Numbered from the stretch's first letter, positions 47,268-57,054 are shown. The stretch is 64,000 nucleotides of DNA from Evansella alkalicola (GCF_019042735.1 NZ_JAHQCR010000084.1:1-64000), one strand, 5' to 3'. Made by a program: numbers and translations. Notes: a model not told the origin generated them from the letters alone.

Positions 47268-48680
47268 CTAGTTTTCCTTCTGCTGTTGTTTTTTATATTC
47301 TTTCCCTAATAAAAGTCCAAGTGGAATAGTGATAATGGTAAGAACTGCCATTACAATAAAACCTTCATTGATCGCCTGTAGGCTCGCCTCTTGAATCGTT
47401 AATCCATTAACGGCCTCAATCTGTGAGCGTCTCACTTCAAAGTAGATTGAAAAGAACACAATTCCTAAGGAAGAACTCATCTGCCTTAAAACATTGTTCA
47501 TGGCAGAGCCCCTAGATACAAACTGCTCAGGTATCGCATTCATTCCAGCCGTAGTTGATGGCATCGTACTCAGCCCCATACCTATCCCTCTTATGGCATT
47601 TAACAAGAAAATGATCCATAGGCCTGATTCCATTGACAAAAATCCGAGAAATACTGTTGCTAATGCAATAAGAGACAAACCTAAAGTAACAACTAAGGAT
47701 GGTCCCTTTTTATCTAAAGCACGTCCCCCTACTGTCATAAAAATCCCCGTCAGTAGTGCGGATGGCAAAAAGGTTAGTCCTGTCATGATCGCTCCATATC
47801 CGTATACATTTTGTATTAGTAATGGTAAAAGAAAGATTCCACCAAACAAGCTGATCGAACTAACACTTCCTACTAATACGGAATACGTATATGCTGGCAC
47901 TTTAAAAATCGACAAATCTAGTAAAGGCTGTTCCTTGTTGTTTTCGATCCTAATAAACAGCCACATAGCAAATGCACCTAGAATAAATAATAGAATATTC
48001 AATGGATCCCTTAAGTGGGTGAACTCCGATACTCTGGCCAAGGCAAATAAAATTGCTCCTACTCCAAGCGTCACAGTAACAAATCCAGATAGATCAAATG
48101 ATATATTAGTAACTTTCACTGTTCGTTTTAGATAGATTGCTGAAAAGACTAGCCCTAGTATTCCTGTTGGGATATTACAAAGAAATAGCCATTGCCAGCT
48201 CCCCATTTCAATAATGACTCCACCTAATGTAGGCCCAATCGTTGGCGCCATCATTGCGGCGATCCCATAAACCCCTGTAGCCAAGCCCCGCTCTTTTCTT
48301 GGGAAAACTTCAAATATTAATGCCATAGCAATTGGCATCATCATGCCTCCGCCGATTCCTTGAAGTCCGCGAAATACAATTAATGATGGTAAGCTCCATG
48401 AAATAGAGCCTAACAGTGAGCCAATAACAAATAACAAGAGTCCTAGCATATAGAGCTGTTTTTTCCCAATTCTATCACCAAGGTATCCTGTAATCGGCAT
48501 TGTAATCCCCATCGTTACCATAAAGATGGTGATGATCCACCCCGTTGCGACTGCATCTGTCCCAAACACATTCATTAGATGAGGTACAGCTGGGTTTAAC
48601 ATACTGTTATTAAGAATTACTGTAAACGTTCCTAAAAGCACTGTAATAATGACAAGCCATTTTTGCGGTATTTTACTCAC
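47268..48680 (-). CDS. DHA2-type (EmrB/QacA) multidrug efflux transporter
   Basis: The 470-aa major facilitator has about 14 membrane segments. Motif A is YLGDRIGKKQLY (about 64-75) and motif C of drug-proton antiporters is GPTLGGVI. The C-terminus is Lys/Gln-rich. It replaces the tatAy-tatCy genes that lie between rex and ydiK in B. subtilis. Substrate unknown. Confidence 0.87.
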   Translation of the reverse strand: MSKIPQKWLVIITVLLGTFTVILNNSMLNPAVPHLMNVFGTDAVATGWIITIFMVTMGITMPITGYLGDRIGKKQLYMLGLLLFVIGSLLGSISWSLPSLIVFRGLQGIGGGMMMPIAMALIFEVFPRKERGLATGVYGIAAMMAPTIGPTLGGVIIEMGSWQWLFLCNIPTGILGLVFSAIYLKRTVKVTNISFDLSGFVTVTLGVGAILFALARVSEFTHLRDPLNILLFILGAFAMWLFIRIENNKEQPLLDLSIFKVPAYTYSVLVGSVSSISLFGGIFLLPLLIQNVYGYGAIMTGLTFLPSALLTGIFMTVGGRALDKKGPSLVVTLGLSLIALATVFLGFLSMESGLWIIFLLNAIRGIGMGLSTMPSTTAGMNAIPEQFVSRGSAMNNVLRQMSSSLGIVFFSIYFEVRRSQIEAVNGLTIQEASLQAINEGFIVMAVLTIITIPLGLLLGKEYKKQQQKEN

Positions 48681-49052
48681 TATGTAGTCACCTGCACAAT
48701 TAAATATTTTGGTAGTGTTATTTTAAGTTTGAAGTTTGTTTTGTTTTGTCGCTTTCACTTATGTTCGAATTATCGCTGTTGTTGTATAGGTTAACCCTAG
48801 TTATGATGTTATTTCCATTGTTATGGTTAATCCTACTTATGATAGTACTTCCACTGTTGTGTGTAAACCTACTACGGCGGTAATCCTGTCTGTTGAAATT
48901 CACTTCGATAGTCGAAACATTAATATAACTATACCATGAGATAGTTGTCGATGTGTGGGAAATTAAGATTTTTAAGAATTGAAACCAATAGCTAGGATCT
49001 TGAATACATTTCCTAACAATGTGGAATAGATCCTGCAAATACATATATTTCT
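48681..49052. other. Intergenic region with a degenerate 36-bp repeat
   Basis: No supported gene. About 48776-48890 holds two to three degenerate copies of a roughly 36-bp unit (GTTATGGTTAATCC-like, then CTTATGATAGTACTTCC-like). An open minus-strand frame across it reflects the codon-multiple period rather than a recognised protein. Confidence 0.45.
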
Positions 49053-49430
49053 GTCCGCATTTTCTTAAATTGCGGACTAAGCTCAACCATTTTCCATATT
49101 CTAGGCCGCATTTTCTCAGATTGCGGACTAAGTTCTGCCATTTTCCTTATTCCTAGTCCGCATTTTCTCAAATTGCGGACTAGGCTCAACCATTTTCCAT
49201 ATTCTAGGCCGCATTTTCTCAAATTGCGGACTAAGTTCAACCATTTCCCTTATCCTAGTCCACATTTTCCCAGATTGCGGACTAAGTTCTGCCATTTTCC
49301 TTATTCTAGGCCGCATTTTCTTAAATTGCGGACTAAGTTCAACCACTCCTCATAATCTAGGCCCCATTTTCTCAAATTGCGGACTAAGTTCAAACATTTC
49401 CCATATTCTAGGCCGCATTTCCTAGCAACC
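49053..49430. repeat. Tandem array of eight 51-bp hairpin units (family 1)
   Basis: Eight units start (at the CCGCA box) at 49055, 49106, 49158, 49209, 49260, 49311, 49362 and 49413, a period of 51 bp with one step of 52. Each contains CCGCA-(11 nt)-TGCGG, a small hairpin, and an AT-rich linker. Between rex and the efflux gene, no coding role is supported. Confidence 0.9.
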
Positions 49431-49462
49431 CTAACATGATTATGATTGCGCATTTAAAAATC

Positions 49463-49507
49463 AAAAAAAGACTATCAGGGTCCTATACATGAACCCAATA
49501 GCCTCTT
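49463..49507 (-). terminator. Terminator of rex
   Basis: Minus strand: a GGCTATTGGGTTC-like arm pairs with GGACCCTGATAGTC, then TTTTTTT. Confidence 0.8.
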
Positions 49508-49529
49508 GATATTTATTACATTACATTTT

Positions 49530-50165
49530 TTAAATTGGATAATGTCTTAAAAAGTAAATTAATGATTGTAGTTCCACTGATAGGTCAATGTGATGAACTC
49601 GAACATCGTCTGGAACCGTTAATCTTGCTGGCGTAAAGTTTAAAATCCCCTTAATTCCACCAGCTACCAATTGATCGGCGATTTGCTGAGCTGCGTTGGC
49701 TGGAACAGTTAGTATTGCAACTTCCACTTCATTAGCCACACGCTCCTTGAACTCGTCCAAATGATAAATGGGAACGCTTCCAATTTTTTTCCCGACTTTA
49801 TCTTCTGCTACGTCGAATGCCATTTCAATTCTAGTACTGTTGTTTTTGGAAAAATTATAGTTCATTAGTGCTGTTCCTAGGTTACCTACCCCAACTAACG
49901 TTACTTTCGTTACCTCATCTTGATCTAATGTTTTACGGAAGAATGATAATAAATAATTTACATTATAGCCATAACCTTTTTTCCCCAAGGCACCAAAGTA
50001 TGAGAAATCTCTGCGAATAGTTGCGGAGTCAACCTTTACTGCTTCACTTAATTCAGATGAGGAGACACGATGTTTTCCTGATGCATGTAAGTTTTCTAAA
50101 AAACGGTAGTATAAAGGTAATCGCTTTGCAGTTGCTTGTGGTATTTTAGCTTGATCGATATCCAT
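49530..50165 (-). CDS. rex: Redox-sensing transcriptional repressor Rex
   Basis: The 211-aa repressor senses the NADH/NAD+ ratio and controls fermentative and respiratory genes. It has an N-terminal winged helix (PLYYRFLENLHASGKHRVSS, recognition helix VDSATIRRDFSYFG) and a Rossmann NADH domain with VGVGNLGTAL. The ATG at 50165 follows GGAGGGGAG. B. subtilis Rex is 215 aa. It lies next to moaC, as in B. subtilis. Confidence 0.96.
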   Translation of the reverse strand: MDIDQAKIPQATAKRLPLYYRFLENLHASGKHRVSSSELSEAVKVDSATIRRDFSYFGALGKKGYGYNVNYLLSFFRKTLDQDEVTKVTLVGVGNLGTALMNYNFSKNNSTRIEMAFDVAEDKVGKKIGSVPIYHLDEFKERVANEVEVAILTVPANAAQQIADQLVAGGIKGILNFTPARLTVPDDVRVHHIDLSVELQSLIYFLRHYPI

Positions 50166-50219
50166 AATAACTCCCCTCCACATAAAAATTTTTACATAAC
50201 AATGATTTCATATGCACTA

Positions 50220-50702
50220 CTAACTGCGTTTAAAGTCCCCACTCTTCCCGCCTGTCTTTTCTTCTAAGTATGTACGGCCAATGACCATTCCCTTGTCGAT
50301 TGCTTTGCACATATCATACACGGTTAAGGCAGTAGCAGACACAGCTGTCAAAGCTTCCATTTCGACACCTGTACTCCCCTTCGTTTTAACCTCTGCTTCA
50401 ATATGTAGAATGTAGGTTTGTTCACTTATTTCCCAATCAAAATGAATGTTCACACCTGATAACGATAACGGGTGACACATGGGAATCCATTGTGAAGTAT
50501 TTTTAGCAGCCATTATTCCAGCTACTTGTGCAACAGACAGGACATCGCCTTTCTTCATCTTCCCCCCTTGTATTCCTTCATAAATATCTTGATTAACTTC
50601 TATACTTCCTTTAGCTACAGCAGTTCTGATGCTCTCTTTCTTATCAGATATATCGACCATCTTTGCCCTACCTTGCTCATTAAAATGTGTAAATGAACCC
50701 AT
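50220..50702 (-). CDS. moaC: Cyclic pyranopterin monophosphate synthase MoaC
   Basis: The 160-aa enzyme forms cyclic pyranopterin monophosphate from the MoaA product in molybdenum-cofactor synthesis. It has KGDVLSVAQVAGI, PMCHPLSLSG and TGVEMEALTAVS with DMCKAIDK. GGGGGAT precedes the ATG. Length normal. Neighbour order (rex downstream, ABC-F divergent) is conserved. Confidence 0.96.
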   Translation of the reverse strand: MGSFTHFNEQGRAKMVDISDKKESIRTAVAKGSIEVNQDIYEGIQGGKMKKGDVLSVAQVAGIMAAKNTSQWIPMCHPLSLSGVNIHFDWEISEQTYILHIEAEVKTKGSTGVEMEALTAVSATALTVYDMCKAIDKGMVIGRTYLEEKTGGKSGDFKRS

Positions 50703-50846
50703 TTTAAGTATCCCCCTGTCAGTCTCTTCTTCTATTGTACACTATTGTTTCACAATCTGCATATCTTTCTAAATGAGTTGCTACAATGCTGTTTATTCCT
50801 GTAAACTAACGTTGATAGCAATGATAGTTGCAGAGGATGAATAACC

Positions 50847-52796
50847 ATGATTCTATTACAATGTGTTCAGTTATCCAAATCCTTTGGTGCTGAAGAAATA
50901 TTATCAAATGTTAAATTAGAAGTACAAAGCCGGGATCGCGTCGCCCTCGTTGGTCGAAACGGTGCTGGAAAGTCAACTCTATTAAAAATAATTGCAGGTG
51001 AAATGTCTTTTGATACTGGAGATTTGATCATACCAAAGGACGCTCGTATTGGTTATCTTGCCCAAGATAGTGGCTTGGAATCCGACCGATCTATATGGGA
51101 TGAAATGATGACTGTATTTGAACACCTTCAAAAAATGGAACAAGCTTTACGTCGTTTAGAAGAAAAAATGAGTGATACTGAGAACCCAAATTACGAGAAA
51201 GTCCTCATGGAGTATGACCAATTACAGCAGGACTTTAAAGATCAAGGTGGCTATCAGTATGAAGCTGATACTCGCGGTATCCTATCGGGACTCAATTTTG
51301 CTAGCTTTGATTACGCAACGAAAATTAGTTCTTTGAGTGGTGGACAAAAAACCCGTCTAGCCCTTGGAAAGCTCTTATTAACAAAGCCTGACTTATTGAT
51401 TCTTGATGAGCCTACGAACCATTTAGATATTGAAACACTTACTTGGTTGGAAAACTATTTATCTGGATATGACGGGGCAATTTTGATCGTTTCCCACGAC
51501 CGCTACTTTTTAGATAATGTCGTGAATCAAGTCTACGAGCTTTCCTTTAATAAAACTGTGAAATACACAGGTAACTATAGTAATTATCTTTCTGAAAAAG
51601 CGAAGCGCTTAGAAATAGAAATGAAGAATTTTGAAAAACAACAGGATGAAATTAAAAAACTGGAGGATTTTGTACAACGGAATATTGCCCGTGCCTCCAC
51701 CAGTAATCGTGCAAAAAGTCGACGGAAACAACTCGAAAAAATAAGTGTCAAGAACCGTCCTCAAGACGACGATGCTTCTGCGAACTTTAGATTTGAGATC
51801 ATAAAACAAAGTGGGAATGACGTTCTTTCCATAGATCATTTAAAGCTCGGCTACGGTGGTAAAACACTTATTGAAAACATCAATTTGAAATTAACTAGAG
51901 GAGAAAGTGTTGCTTTAATCGGACCTAACGGAATAGGTAAATCCACGCTTATTAAAGCCATCTCTAAGAAAATTGCACCTCTGGAAGGAAATATTCAATA
52001 CGGCAGTAACGTTACTATTGGCTATTATGATCAAGAACAAACGGAACTCACATCGAACAAGACAGTTCTCCAAGAATTATGGGATGAATATCCTCAAACA
52101 CCTGAAAAGGACATAAGAACTATTCTTGGAAACTTCCTGTTTAGTGGCGAAGATGTTTTAAAGATCGTTTACGATTTAAGTGGTGGAGAAAAAGCCCGCC
52201 TTGCATTAGCAAAGTTAATGATGAAGAAAGCCAACCTATTAATTCTGGACGAGCCTACAAACCATCTAGACTTGGATAGTAAAGAGGTTTTAGAATCTGC
52301 GCTCATTGACTACCCTGGCACACTGCTCTTCGTCTCCCACGACCGCTATTTCGTAAATCGCATGGCTACTAGGGTTGTGGAATTATCCCCTAAGATGATT
52401 ACTAACTACTTAGGCGACTACGACTACTATCTAGCAAAGAAACTTGAGCAGGAAGAGTGGAAAAAACTTGAGGAGTTAAAGGATAAAGAGCAGTCACCTA
52501 GTAGAAAGGATCCTGCACCTGGCCAGGTCGAACAACAAACGAAGCAAGATTATGAGCGAGAGAAAGAGCTCAAGAAAAAGCAGCGCCAACGCCAGCGAAG
52601 AATCGAAGAATTAGAGAAGGAAATTGAGCAGGAAGAGGAACGAATTGCTCAATGGGAAGAAGATCTTTGTGACCCTGAGATCTTTCAAGACCACGAAAAA
52701 TCCCTTGAAATTAACGAATCACTCGAAAAAGCAAAAACTAACATTGAAGCATTAATGGAAGAATGGGAAGAACTGCAGCTAGATGAAATGGAGTAA
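50847..52796 (+). CDS. ydiF: ABC-F ATPase (YdiF type)
   Basis: The 649-aa protein has two ABC cassettes and no membrane segments. First Walker A: GRNGAGKST (about 37), signature LSGGQKTRLALGK, Walker B LLILDEPTNHLD. Second Walker A: GPNGIGKST, signature LSGGEKARLALAK. The inter-domain linker is charged, and the C-terminal 130 residues form a coiled coil (about 520-649). ABC-F proteins act on the ribosome. Which tRNA or antibiotic step is not predictable here. Confidence 0.92.
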   Translation: MILLQCVQLSKSFGAEEILSNVKLEVQSRDRVALVGRNGAGKSTLLKIIAGEMSFDTGDLIIPKDARIGYLAQDSGLESDRSIWDEMMTVFEHLQKMEQALRRLEEKMSDTENPNYEKVLMEYDQLQQDFKDQGGYQYEADTRGILSGLNFASFDYATKISSLSGGQKTRLALGKLLLTKPDLLILDEPTNHLDIETLTWLENYLSGYDGAILIVSHDRYFLDNVVNQVYELSFNKTVKYTGNYSNYLSEKAKRLEIEMKNFEKQQDEIKKLEDFVQRNIARASTSNRAKSRRKQLEKISVKNRPQDDDASANFRFEIIKQSGNDVLSIDHLKLGYGGKTLIENINLKLTRGESVALIGPNGIGKSTLIKAISKKIAPLEGNIQYGSNVTIGYYDQEQTELTSNKTVLQELWDEYPQTPEKDIRTILGNFLFSGEDVLKIVYDLSGGEKARLALAKLMMKKANLLILDEPTNHLDLDSKEVLESALIDYPGTLLFVSHDRYFVNRMATRVVELSPKMITNYLGDYDYYLAKKLEQEEWKKLEELKDKEQSPSRKDPAPGQVEQQTKQDYEREKELKKKQRQRQRRIEELEKEIEQEEERIAQWEEDLCDPEIFQDHEKSLEINESLEKAKTNIEALMEEWEELQLDEME

Positions 52797-52923
52797 CTGG
52801 AGTAACTGGAGTAACTTCCAGGGCAAAACGGGGATGATCTTGTTTCAGAATCTGATGCTAGTTTGTAAAGGCTATTAAGTATAGGCGGGGTATTCCCTAT
52901 CATATCGAGGTATCGCGGGCGTC

Positions 52924-53965
52924 GATTGATCTGGTATGAGATTCTGGATTTTCACATTCTCATACCTGATCGGCCTTTGATCTGGTCTGAGATTCATACT
53001 TTTCACATTCTCATACCCGATCGACGCTTGATCTGGTATGAGATTCACATTTTTCACATTCTCATACCTGATCGACCCTTGATCTGGTATGAGATTCTGG
53101 ATTTTTCTTTTCTCATACCTGATCGGCCCTTGATCTGGTATGAGATTCTCACTTTTCACTTTCTCATACCTGATCGACCCTTGATCTGGTATGAGATTCT
53201 CACTTTTCACATTCTCATACCTGATCGACCCTTGATCTGGTATGAGATTCTCACTTTTCACATTCTCATACCTGATCGACCCTTGATCTGGTATGAGATT
53301 CGGATTTTTCTCATTCTCATACCTGATCGACCCTTGATCTGGTATGAGATTCACATTTTTCTCATTCTCATACCTGATCGACCCTTGATCTGGTATGAGA
53401 TTCTTCTTTTTCCTGTTCTCATACCTGATCGGCCCTTGATCTGGTATGAGATTCACATTTTCTTGTTTCTCATACTTGATCGACCTTTGATCTGGTATGA
53501 GATTCATACTTTTCACTTTCTCATACCAGATCGGCCTTTGATCTGGTATGAGATTCTCACTTTTCACTTTCTCATACCTGATCGGCCCTTGATCTGGTAT
53601 GAGATTCACACTTTTCCAATTCTCATACCTGATCGACCCTTGATCTGGTATGAGATTCGGATTTTTCCAGTTCTCATACCTTATTGACCTTTGATCTGGT
53701 ATGAGATTATGGATTTTTCTTTTCTCATACCTGATCGGCCCTTGATCTGGTATGAGATTCGGATTTTTCCAGTTCTCATACCTGATTGACCCTTGATCTG
53801 GTATGAGATTCTCACTTTTCACTTTCTCATACCTGATCGGCCCTTGATCTGGTATGAGATTCACACTTTTCCAATTCTCATACCTGATCGACTTTTGATT
53901 TGGTGAAATTCACACTTCCGCCCATTCTCATACCTAATTCCCCCCTTGATCTGGTACGAGATACA
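52924..53965. repeat. Tandem array of about twenty 51-bp hairpin units (family 2)
   Basis: The unit is a 35-37-bp core of TCTCATACC-T-GATC, a 7-nt loop, then GATC-T-GGTATGAGA, followed by a 14-16-bp variable AT-rich linker, with a 51-bp period. The stem has a conserved central T-T mismatch in nearly all units. One unit (around 53520) is a perfect palindrome. The array fills the convergent gap after ydiF and is unrelated in sequence to the array at 49053. Open frames on both strands follow from 51 being a multiple of three. Confidence 0.93.
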
Positions 53966-54003
53966 CAATTTTCCCTTCCAAAACCACCCACTTTATTTTT
54001 CCA

Positions 54004-56223
54004 TCACCCGCTATTTGCTTCCCCTTGCTTCTTCGATAAGGACCAACCATAGCAGACAGATAACGTTATAAACATGGAGGTGGCAGCCGCTACAATTCCT
54101 GAATCATTTAATACTAGCAGGGCCAGGGACGCCACAATACAGCAGTTAATGAGGAAATCTTGATGTCTGGATAAATGCTCTTTCCGACGCCTCCACAAAA
54201 TCAACCCTATTAAGAAATAGCTCGTAATAAATAACTGAGTCCAATAAGATACTTTGAAAATCTTCCAGTTCATTTGCAATTTCCTACTGATCGTTTGTAA
54301 AATGGTTTGCCAATCTCCACTTAAGAGTTGTTGAAAGCCAATGGTGATATGACTTATTGGCTGGGATAATTGAACCATATACAAAGTAATCAATACTCCT
54401 ACAAAGAACAAAAGGAATAGGAGTACTTGAAACCCTACCTTTTTTTTCGCAAAAAATAGTCGATTCAACACATACAGAAACATAACACCTGTGGCTAGAC
54501 TTGCCCCTGCATTCGCCCCAAAGGAAGCACTTCCCAAGACTCCAATGAGCCACGTGACGATGAGGAGTAGAATTCCACCAGTCCAATAGGGATTTAGCCT
54601 TTCCCTTTCTAACAAAGGCGCAGTTAAGAGCAATCCCGAAACGATAAATATCCCCGCATACTCATTGCCGATCCCATAATACCTCGCACCGATGACAGGA
54701 TCATAGCTAAGAAAGGAACGTTCTGTAAAAAAGCTCCCTAACACGACAACATCTACAGTGAGTGTCACAAAAAAGATGGCACAAGCTACACTGAATGGTG
54801 CTTTCGTGGTCCCATTTAGAACTAGTCCTGATAAAACACTTGCCATGATAATGACCAGTACATATTGATAGGACGATAATGGTAAAACAAGCGCCACAGT
54901 TATTAAAAACCAAAATGGAGACAGCACACCACTTAAGAGAAGTGTGCTTGCGAGTCGCTTCCACTTCGTTTTTTTCTTAAAGAACCAGATCACACATGAA
55001 ACAATCACAAGCATGGCAACTAGCCCTGAGATGTAACTAGACAAGACGGACCCTCGATTAGCAAAAACTTTATTGATTTCGTCAATTCTCGTAGAAAACT
55101 CTCGAAATTCCTCCCTATCCACAACTGGTAATTTGCGAAGTGGAGATCCTAACACTTTTTCCTGTGGATAAGTCAATCCAAGTCTCTCTGCCAATGTAGG
55201 GACAACATCTGTATTACTGACTAAGTAATCCCTTCTCGTTGTTGATGAATAGACGTTTCCTAATTTTTCACGGGTTTCATCCCAAATCCACAATGGCCCC
55301 AATTGCCTTCGCTCTTTATAAGATATGTCATTCACAGCCGGGGATAAGAGCCACACTTCTCCAGATGTGTCATGTAAAATCCTGCTCAACGCCTGATCCA
55401 ATTCAAATAGTAGCTTTTCATACATCTGATCTGCGTGGGCGTCCGTCATCTTTGTTCTTTCGTGAAAAAAACGATGTAAGTCCCCCCATTCTATAACCGT
55501 GAATGTGGTTGAGTTATCTTCATGAATAGTTGTTAATTTCTCTATAATCTTATCCACACTCATTTTTTTGCCACCTGGATAATTTGGTTTATCCACAACG
55601 ACATCATGAAGTGATCCATCTGCTTCCCCATCCTGATCCATTACAAATAAAGAGCCATACCTAATCCTCTCATCAGAAGTATCAGAGTTTCCAATGGTTG
55701 TAGCCTTTACCCCCTCCTCTTTTAGCATTGTTCCAAACCAACCTATAGAAGCATGGAAACTCGACTTCTCATTCTTCTTTATCAACTCATGAATTTGTGG
55801 ATGAATGATGGGGGCGTTGGGGATATAACCATGCCAACGGTGAAAAATATTATCCACAGGGATAACTTCCTCCCAAGTTTCACCCTTTTCAAATCCGTTC
55901 CAGCCCATTATCCCCAGTGCCCTTTTTCCACTAGCCAAGCTCACGGTATTATTTAAATAGGAATAGTTGCCATCAGGCTTTAAGTTTACGACTGCAAAAG
56001 TACCAGTCTCCCAATGTTTATAATCTGAAGCATCATGAAGCTGTTCAATTTCTGAAAAACTAAGTCCTGGGACAAGTAATAGGACAAGGTGTTTTTCCAC
56101 AGGAGGATTCAAAGCTGAATCCGTTTCAGCTTCATTGGCTTTTATAAAAGGCGTCGCACACATAAATGCGATTATTAATAGAACAAATACTCTAATCAAG
56201 CTAATTTTCTGACATATCCACAT
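54004..56223 (-). CDS. Large membrane protein with alkaline-phosphatase-like domain
   Basis: The 739-aa protein begins with a hydrophobic signal or anchor (FVLLIIAFMCATPFIKA). Residues about 45-385 resemble the alkaline-phosphatase/sulfatase superfamily (HLVLLLVPGLS, VNLKPDG, SNTDVVPTLAERLGL), which would face outward. The C-terminal half has about nine membrane segments, with GIGNEYAGIFIVSG and NDSGIVAAA. The metal-ligand set cannot be verified by eye. ATG at 56223 preferred over TTG three codons upstream. Function unknown. Confidence 0.7.
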   Translation of the reverse strand: MWICQKISLIRVFVLLIIAFMCATPFIKANEAETDSALNPPVEKHLVLLLVPGLSFSEIEQLHDASDYKHWETGTFAVVNLKPDGNYSYLNNTVSLASGKRALGIMGWNGFEKGETWEEVIPVDNIFHRWHGYIPNAPIIHPQIHELIKKNEKSSFHASIGWFGTMLKEEGVKATTIGNSDTSDERIRYGSLFVMDQDGEADGSLHDVVVDKPNYPGGKKMSVDKIIEKLTTIHEDNSTTFTVIEWGDLHRFFHERTKMTDAHADQMYEKLLFELDQALSRILHDTSGEVWLLSPAVNDISYKERRQLGPLWIWDETREKLGNVYSSTTRRDYLVSNTDVVPTLAERLGLTYPQEKVLGSPLRKLPVVDREEFREFSTRIDEINKVFANRGSVLSSYISGLVAMLVIVSCVIWFFKKKTKWKRLASTLLLSGVLSPFWFLITVALVLPLSSYQYVLVIIMASVLSGLVLNGTTKAPFSVACAIFFVTLTVDVVVLGSFFTERSFLSYDPVIGARYYGIGNEYAGIFIVSGLLLTAPLLERERLNPYWTGGILLLIVTWLIGVLGSASFGANAGASLATGVMFLYVLNRLFFAKKKVGFQVLLFLLFFVGVLITLYMVQLSQPISHITIGFQQLLSGDWQTILQTISRKLQMNWKIFKVSYWTQLFITSYFLIGLILWRRRKEHLSRHQDFLINCCIVASLALLVLNDSGIVAAATSMFITLSVCYGWSLSKKQGEANSG

Positions 56224-56383
56224 AATCCACAACCCTATCCACAGTTATAATCAATAAATAAAAGCGTTCACTCATGTTATTCACATTTACACACACTTAT
56301 CCACAGTTTTATTGTTAACAACTCAAATCCCTAGTTTGTCACGTTTCGACATGTTTTTCCCCATTATCCACAAGTTGTGCACA
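56214..56383 (+). promoter_or_regulatory. DnaA-box cluster next to tsaD
   Basis: There are three perfect TTATNCACA boxes at 56277-56285, 56297-56305 and 56364-56372. One-mismatch boxes lie at 56214, 56223, 56235 and 56375. All are on the plus strand within 170 bp. B. subtilis carries DnaA-box clusters outside oriC, and I recall one near gcp/tsaD, so this is likely a conserved DnaA-titrating or regulatory cluster. Confidence 0.7.
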
Positions 56384-56600
56384 ACATGTTATTAACAAGA
56401 TCGTACATTCGCGTTACCTTTCCCGTTACCAGGTAACCGACCGATATATAGAACACCCACCGAGAATAGAGGTACTAAAGTCCCATGCGTCTCTTGTTCG
56501 ATATAAAGGCTCGAAAAAGTACTAGTTGCCTATTAACCATCCTAAAGCTGAAGCTAGACATAACATGAACTCGAACAATCATATAAATTCTTATCCTTTA

Positions 56601-56783
56601 AGCGGAAATATTCCCCTTAATTAATAAAGAGCACGAAAAAACGTCTAATTAGACGGAGAAATTCCGCTTATTGACTCCAATCTATTTAAAAATGAGGAAT
56701 TTCCTTTGCATAGGCGTAAAAACTCCCCTTATTCTCCACAAAATTAGGTGCATTTTATTTTTAAACGGAATTTCTCCGCTTAT
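56601..56783. repeat. Degenerate palindromic repeats of the CGGAgAAATTCCG type
   Basis: Copies at 56601-56621, 56652-56671 and 56764-56783 share CGGA(A/G)AWWTTCCG followed by CTTATT. A more degenerate copy lies near 56710-56732. No gene is seen from 56384 to 56914. Confidence 0.6.
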
Positions 56784-56872
56784 TTAATATCACTGGTAAG
56801 GGTAGGTCTAAATGGACTTGGCGATAAGCCAAGTATATCTAGAAAAATCACTAGCCCATGATCATCATCCAC

Positions 56873-56907
56873 AAAAAAACCTTCTTGTCTTATTCTAGAC
56901 AAGAAGG
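56873..56907 (-). terminator. Terminator of the thiL-tsaE-tsaB-rimI-tsaD operon
   Basis: A 10-bp stem CCTTCTTGTC/GACAAGAAGG is followed on the minus strand by TTTTTTT. Confidence 0.85.
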
Positions 56908-57054
56908 CCTGATTTTAAATCCAAATCACATCATCAGCATAATCTTCAGCAACAGCACCAAAACCAGTAGCAGCATCGTCAACATCTACATCAGGATCAT
57001 CAACACGAGCTCAGCACTGCAACTTAAGAATTAATCAGCTCGCCTTCCTCCCTA

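Noticed and set aside
48718..49355. Overlapping frames in the rex-efflux intergenic region
   Set aside because: They follow from the 51-bp array and the degenerate 36-bp repeat. There is no ribosome binding site and no homology recognised.
52875..53864. 329-aa minus-strand frame of NLIPDQ repeats, and a 253-aa frame on the other strand
   Set aside because: Both are by-products of the 51-bp (17-codon) tandem array. There is no ribosome binding site, and coding on both strands is implausible.
52924..53965. CRISPR array
   Set aside because: The variable parts are only 14-16 bp, AT-rich and similar to one another. No cas genes are near.
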